Assembly (NCBI RefSeq): GCF_015352985.1
Contig: NZ_JACYXF010000014.1
Span: 1-64,000, forward strand
DNA length: 64,000 nucleotides
Origin: Noviherbaspirillum malthae
Lineage (GTDB): Bacteria > Pseudomonadota > Gammaproteobacteria > Burkholderiales > Burkholderiaceae_D
Reading direction: 5' to 3'
A program made the position numbers and the translations under genes. The notes under the pieces were generated by a model. The model was not told the origin of the DNA and did not search any database. It saw only the letters and a program-made list of their open reading frames with translations. Below, piece after piece: positions 61,145-64,000 of the stretch. Numbering within the stretch: the first letter of the stretch is position 1; every line of letters starts with the position of its first letter.

Positions 61145-61817
61145 AACTTTTATCTCCCTGGTGAGTACGAACTTGTAGGCCAACGGCTGTTGCATCCGTC
61201 TGGCTTGCTTGGAAACATCAATTTCCTCAGGGATAGTTATATTGAGTTGTACACGCCTTCTCTATCGGACTAAGGTGCACCTGTACTTTGGTCCGTCTTG
61301 TTTGAGCGATTTCAAAAACTCACTGCTAAGTGTGCTTTCGATGAGCGCGAAGAATCATTCATTTTCAATGAGCTTTCCCTTTGGAATCACTAAAAAAATG
61401 AACGACAGGAAGGGTTAAGGCTGAAAACGATTTTCCTTAATGAAATATTGTTCTGAGATCAAAAAAATGGGAATTCAACCTCGGATTTTTTGATGTTTGT
61501 CAGCTCTGCGTCAGCTCTCTGTCAGGATGAAACGCGGTGATAGTAACCACCGTTATTGCTTGGAAGGCGTGGCTTTCCTTAATCCACATCCAACAGAAAA
61601 CACCGAAAAGACGCCTGAAGTGCCGTCATGTAAGCCTACGGGGCTAGCCCTTGAACTGGTCTGCGTTCCAATAGGCTTGCGTCAGATCAAGTCCCGCAAG
61701 TTACAGACGGTTACATTCAGTATGTAGTGACGCAGGACAACAACTGGACGATCACGCATATCCAGCCAGCCATGCACCGGAATTCCGCCGTAAATGCTAA
61801 GCAAGCCAAGGGGACAT
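61145..61817. other. Intergenic region with a hairpin but no clear gene
   Basis: This 673-bp AT-richer spacer separates the divergent RTX and LuxR-type genes. A 6-bp stem TTAAGG/CCTTAA with an AAAA/TTTT inner stem occurs at 61415-61440. A frame of 76 codons on plus (61497-61727) has no ribosome site or family match. Both promoters must lie here, but none is clear. Confidence 0.45.
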
Positions 61818-62537
61818 ATGATTCTGATTGCAACTACCGATTCCGAGTTATTGTCGCGCTGTAGTCAGGGCCTAAGGGGTAACGGCACAGTGATTGCCGC
61901 TTCCGATCCGGACCATCTGTGCGACACTGTCAAGCAACTGAAACCCGCGCTCCTGTTGATCGATTTTCATCTGGTCGGCTGCGAACGTCTGAATATCATC
62001 GTGCGTCTCAAACTCGCCAGTCCACGCACGCGTATCCTAGCGCTGAATGTCTTTGTAGACGAGCGCACCGAGCTTGAGCTGCTCAAATGCGGCGTACGTG
62101 GCTGCTGCGCTCCCGACGCGTCTCCCGAGCAGGTCGGTCGTGCCGCATTCGCAGTGGTGCAGGGGGAGTACTGGATCCGCCGTAGCCTTTTGTCCCGTCT
62201 GGTAGATCAGCATTTGATTGCCAAGCAGGAGCCGCAGGCTGCACCCAGTGATCGCTGCGGTCCCATGCATGGCCTTACCGAACGCGAAGCTGAAATCGCT
62301 CATCTTGTTGCTCAAGGCAACAACAACAAACAGATTGCCCGCATGCTGGAAATTACCGAGCGGACTGTCAAATCGCATCTTACGGAAGTCTTTCGCAAGG
62401 TCGGCGTAAATGACCGTCTTTCTCTTGCACTTAGAATCAGCGGCACGGCCCCGGGGCCTGCCCGTCCTGAAGGTTCTGGTATCCGGGACTTACCTCTGCT
62501 TACAGCGCAAGGCATCGGCACGGCCGCAGCTGTCTGA
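61818..62537 (+). CDS. LuxR/NarL-type response regulator
   Basis: This 239-residue regulator has a receiver-like N-domain (ILIATTDSELLSRCSQGLRG, LLLIDFHLVGCERL with a candidate phosphorylated Asp, TRILALNVFVDERTELELLK) and a LuxR HTH (GLTEREAEIAHLVAQGNNNK, QIARMLEITERTVKSHLTEVF). The receiver lacks the usual acidic pair at its N-terminus (reads TTDSE), so phosphorylation is uncertain. ATG 61818 follows AAGGGG. A long GC hairpin without T-run follows the gene. Confidence 0.88.
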   Translation: MILIATTDSELLSRCSQGLRGNGTVIAASDPDHLCDTVKQLKPALLLIDFHLVGCERLNIIVRLKLASPRTRILALNVFVDERTELELLKCGVRGCCAPDASPEQVGRAAFAVVQGEYWIRRSLLSRLVDQHLIAKQEPQAAPSDRCGPMHGLTEREAEIAHLVAQGNNNKQIARMLEITERTVKSHLTEVFRKVGVNDRLSLALRISGTAPGPARPEGSGIRDLPLLTAQGIGTAAAV

Positions 62538-62612
62538 ACCCGTCGCGCTCCATTCCGGGTTCTGAAACCCGGCATGGAGCGCATCGTCTTCAGGTAATGC
62601 CGGATCAGGCTG

Positions 62613-62637
62613 GAAAAAAAGCCCGCGACAGCGGGCT
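62613..62637 (-). terminator. Rho-independent terminator for the SCO-like gene
   Basis: On the minus strand AGCCCGC-TGTC-GCGGGCT is followed by seven T residues. It lies 36 bp downstream of the SCO-like stop. Confidence 0.85.
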
Positions 62638-62672
62638 CCTGAGCTCGGCGCTAGACAGCCGAAGCCGGAGAA

Positions 62673-63263
62673 TCAGAGGTAGTTCGAAATCGAGTTCAAT
62701 ATCTGTCTCGGCGTTGCAAGCGCAGGCAGCATTGACCATCGATCGCGTCCGTCATGTCCGATGCGCAGCATGCCGGTATGTTGTCTCAGGTCAGCATCGA
62801 CCACCGGATCGGGATCAAAGAATCCGAGTTTGCGGCGGATCAGATCGACGTCCTTGCGTTGGCCGGTCAAGAAAGTCCATCCAGGTTTGATTCCGTATTT
62901 ACGCCTGTAATCGTGCAGTGCGGCGGCAGTATCAAATTCTGGTTGCAGAGTGATCGAGTACATGAATACGTCTCGGCCAGCCTTGGCACCAAGCGCCTGC
63001 TGTACCTGGAGCAGGTTGGCCGTATTGGGCGGGCAGATGTTGCTGCAGCTTGCATACATCATGTTAAAGACCACCAAGCGTCCCTTTACCAGATCGTCAT
63101 AGAAGCGAACCCGCTTGCCTTCATGCGTTTCAAATACCAGGTTAGGGAAGTAATCCGATTCTCCACCGCCTGGCCTTCGGTCGCTCTGCTTTGCCGTGGC
63201 CAGTGTTGTAAGGGCTGCCGAACCGGCGACAGCCGATTGCAAGAACATTCTCCTGCTGGTCAT
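62673..63263 (-). CDS. SCO1/SenC-family copper protein with Tat signal
   Basis: This 196-residue protein starts MTSRRMFLQSAVAGSAALTT, a twin-arginine signal, and has a thioredoxin-like SCO fold with the copper motif in YASCSNICPPNTANLLQVQQ (CxxxC) and a His in LRQHTGML. SCO proteins deliver copper or manage its redox state for oxidases. Here it is next to a multicopper oxidase rather than cytochrome oxidase genes, so it probably serves copper loading of that enzyme. ATG 63263 is chosen because it begins the Tat signal; the frame runs up to 63338. Confidence 0.87.
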   Translation of the reverse strand: MTSRRMFLQSAVAGSAALTTLATAKQSDRRPGGGESDYFPNLVFETHEGKRVRFYDDLVKGRLVVFNMMYASCSNICPPNTANLLQVQQALGAKAGRDVFMYSITLQPEFDTAAALHDYRRKYGIKPGWTFLTGQRKDVDLIRRKLGFFDPDPVVDADLRQHTGMLRIGHDGRDRWSMLPALATPRQILNSISNYL

Positions 63264-63402
63264 GATGATTCCCCTATGTGATTGATTCGTGTCTACCGCG
63301 GGCATACAGGCTTGATGCGGCCGCCGTGCCCGCATCAAGCTTCAGCTTGCTTCTCATGATTCCTGCAGGTGCATCAATACCTGCAAGCTGCGGCAACGAG
63401 GC

Positions 63403-64000
63403 CTATGGCACTACGTCGAAACGCACCATCATGTGATGGTCTTCATGGATTGTGTTATGGCAGTGCATGATGTATTTGCCGACGAAATCGCGGAAGCAAA
63501 CATGAATGCGCACGACTTCATTCGGACGCAGTTCGAATACATCCTTGCGGCCGCGTTCATGCGCCGGCGGCGGCAAGCCGTTGCGCGTCACGATACGCGC
63601 TTCCTCGAAATGGATATGAACCGGATGGCTCCAGCTGCCTTTACCCTGCAGTTCCCAGATCTCCGCTTCTCCGCGCTTGACGGTAGCCATAGGCTTGGTT
63701 TCGTCGAACAGCTTGCCATTGACGGTCCACATGTCATTCTCGCGGTCGAATTCCCATTTCCGTATTTTTTTGACTTGCGTTGGAAATACCGGCCGCAGCG
63801 GACGCAGTACCGGAGGCACGCGGCTCTTGTCCGGTGTGGCCGGCTCGGATTTCACGTCAAAGCGCAGAATCGGCGTACCAGGCTGCAGCAATGCGCCTGT
63901 CGGCCCGCGACCGTCGAGATGCTCCAGACGATTGACGATGAATAACTGGCTGCCGACCGGATACTTGGAAAAGTCGATAACGATATCCCCGCGCTCTGCC
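63403..64000 (-). CDS. Multicopper oxidase, C-terminal part (runs off the window)
   Basis: The frame is open to the window end and gives about 198 residues. It has the multicopper motifs HPVHIHFEEARI and the type 1/3 site HCHNTIHEDHHMM (HCHxxxHxxxxM), with Met as axial ligand. PVGSQLFIVNRLEHLDGRGP upstream resembles CotA/bilirubin-oxidase-like enzymes. The 5' end with the first copper sites is missing. It is 139 bp upstream of the SCO-like gene on the same strand. Confidence 0.9.
   Translation of the reverse strand, partial: AERGDIVIDFSKYPVGSQLFIVNRLEHLDGRGPTGALLQPGTPILRFDVKSEPATPDKSRVPPVLRPLRPVFPTQVKKIRKWEFDRENDMWTVNGKLFDETKPMATVKRGEAEIWELQGKGSWSHPVHIHFEEARIVTRNGLPPPAHERGRKDVFELRPNEVVRIHVCFRDFVGKYIMHCHNTIHEDHHMMVRFDVVP

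Overview
The window looks like a chromosomal segment of a moderately GC-rich betaproteobacterium of the order Burkholderiales, most likely Oxalobacteraceae (Herbaspirillum/Noviherbaspirillum-like). This is inferred from gene content: Bug-type tricarboxylate-binding proteins, gentisate and intradiol aromatic catabolism, an OsmC-YcaO fusion, LysR/IclR regulators and a DUF4214-tailed RTX protein. I could not run a search, so the taxon is an inference. No phage, integrase, insertion sequence or CRISPR array is visible.

Region 1 (1-5.6 kb, minus strand) is a peptide secretion locus and the most unusual part of the window. It encodes a 55-residue double-glycine leader peptide whose 40-residue core is a Ser/Arg/Lys heptad repeat, an uncharacterised ParB-like protein, an HlyD adaptor and a C39-peptidase ABC exporter, with two further tiny ORFs. 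The last three large genes are joined by 4-bp ATGA overlaps. A candidate promoter sits at the 5' end.

Region 2 (5.8-14.3 kb) is an IclR-controlled aromatic module: FAD monooxygenase, DUF2783 protein, Bug-type binding protein, TRIC-type channel, aromatic amino acid permease-like transporter, SDR dehydrogenase and catechol 1,2-dioxygenase. Region 3 (14.9-21.8 kb) has ferredoxin FdxA, a broken small gene, and a full 3-hydroxybenzoate/gentisate operon (3-hydroxybenzoate 6-hydroxylase, gentisate dioxygenase, maleylpyruvate isomerase, fumarylpyruvate hydrolase, Bug protein) divergent from a LysR regulator.

Region 4 (22-25.5 kb) pairs an OsmC-YcaO fusion with an L-ATC-hydrolase-like protein. Region 5 (25.6-32.8 kb) is a complete branched-chain-type ABC transporter divergent from a TetR regulator, followed by a VOC protein and a hydroxypyridine-hydroxylase-like monooxygenase; similar operator-like sequences precede both transcription units.

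Region 6 (33-46.5 kb) is mixed: tRNA-Arg(ACG), a sensor kinase, AraC regulator, a carboxylesterase lipoprotein, two glutathione transferases, an MFS transporter, LysR, a flavin-binding protein, a damaged IclR gene, LysE and a beta-hydroxyacid dehydrogenase. Region 7 (46.7-55.2 kb) holds a KfrA-like coiled-coil protein, two GAF proteins, a chemoreceptor, a UvrA2-type ATPase and several small proteins. Region 8 (55.3-64 kb) holds a 1942-residue secreted haem-peroxidase/RTX protein, a LuxR-type regulator, a SCO-like copper protein and the 3' part of a multicopper oxidase that runs off the window.

Two diverged copies of a ~116-bp inverted-repeat-bounded element (5671-5786 and 35588-35708) mark a dispersed repeat family.
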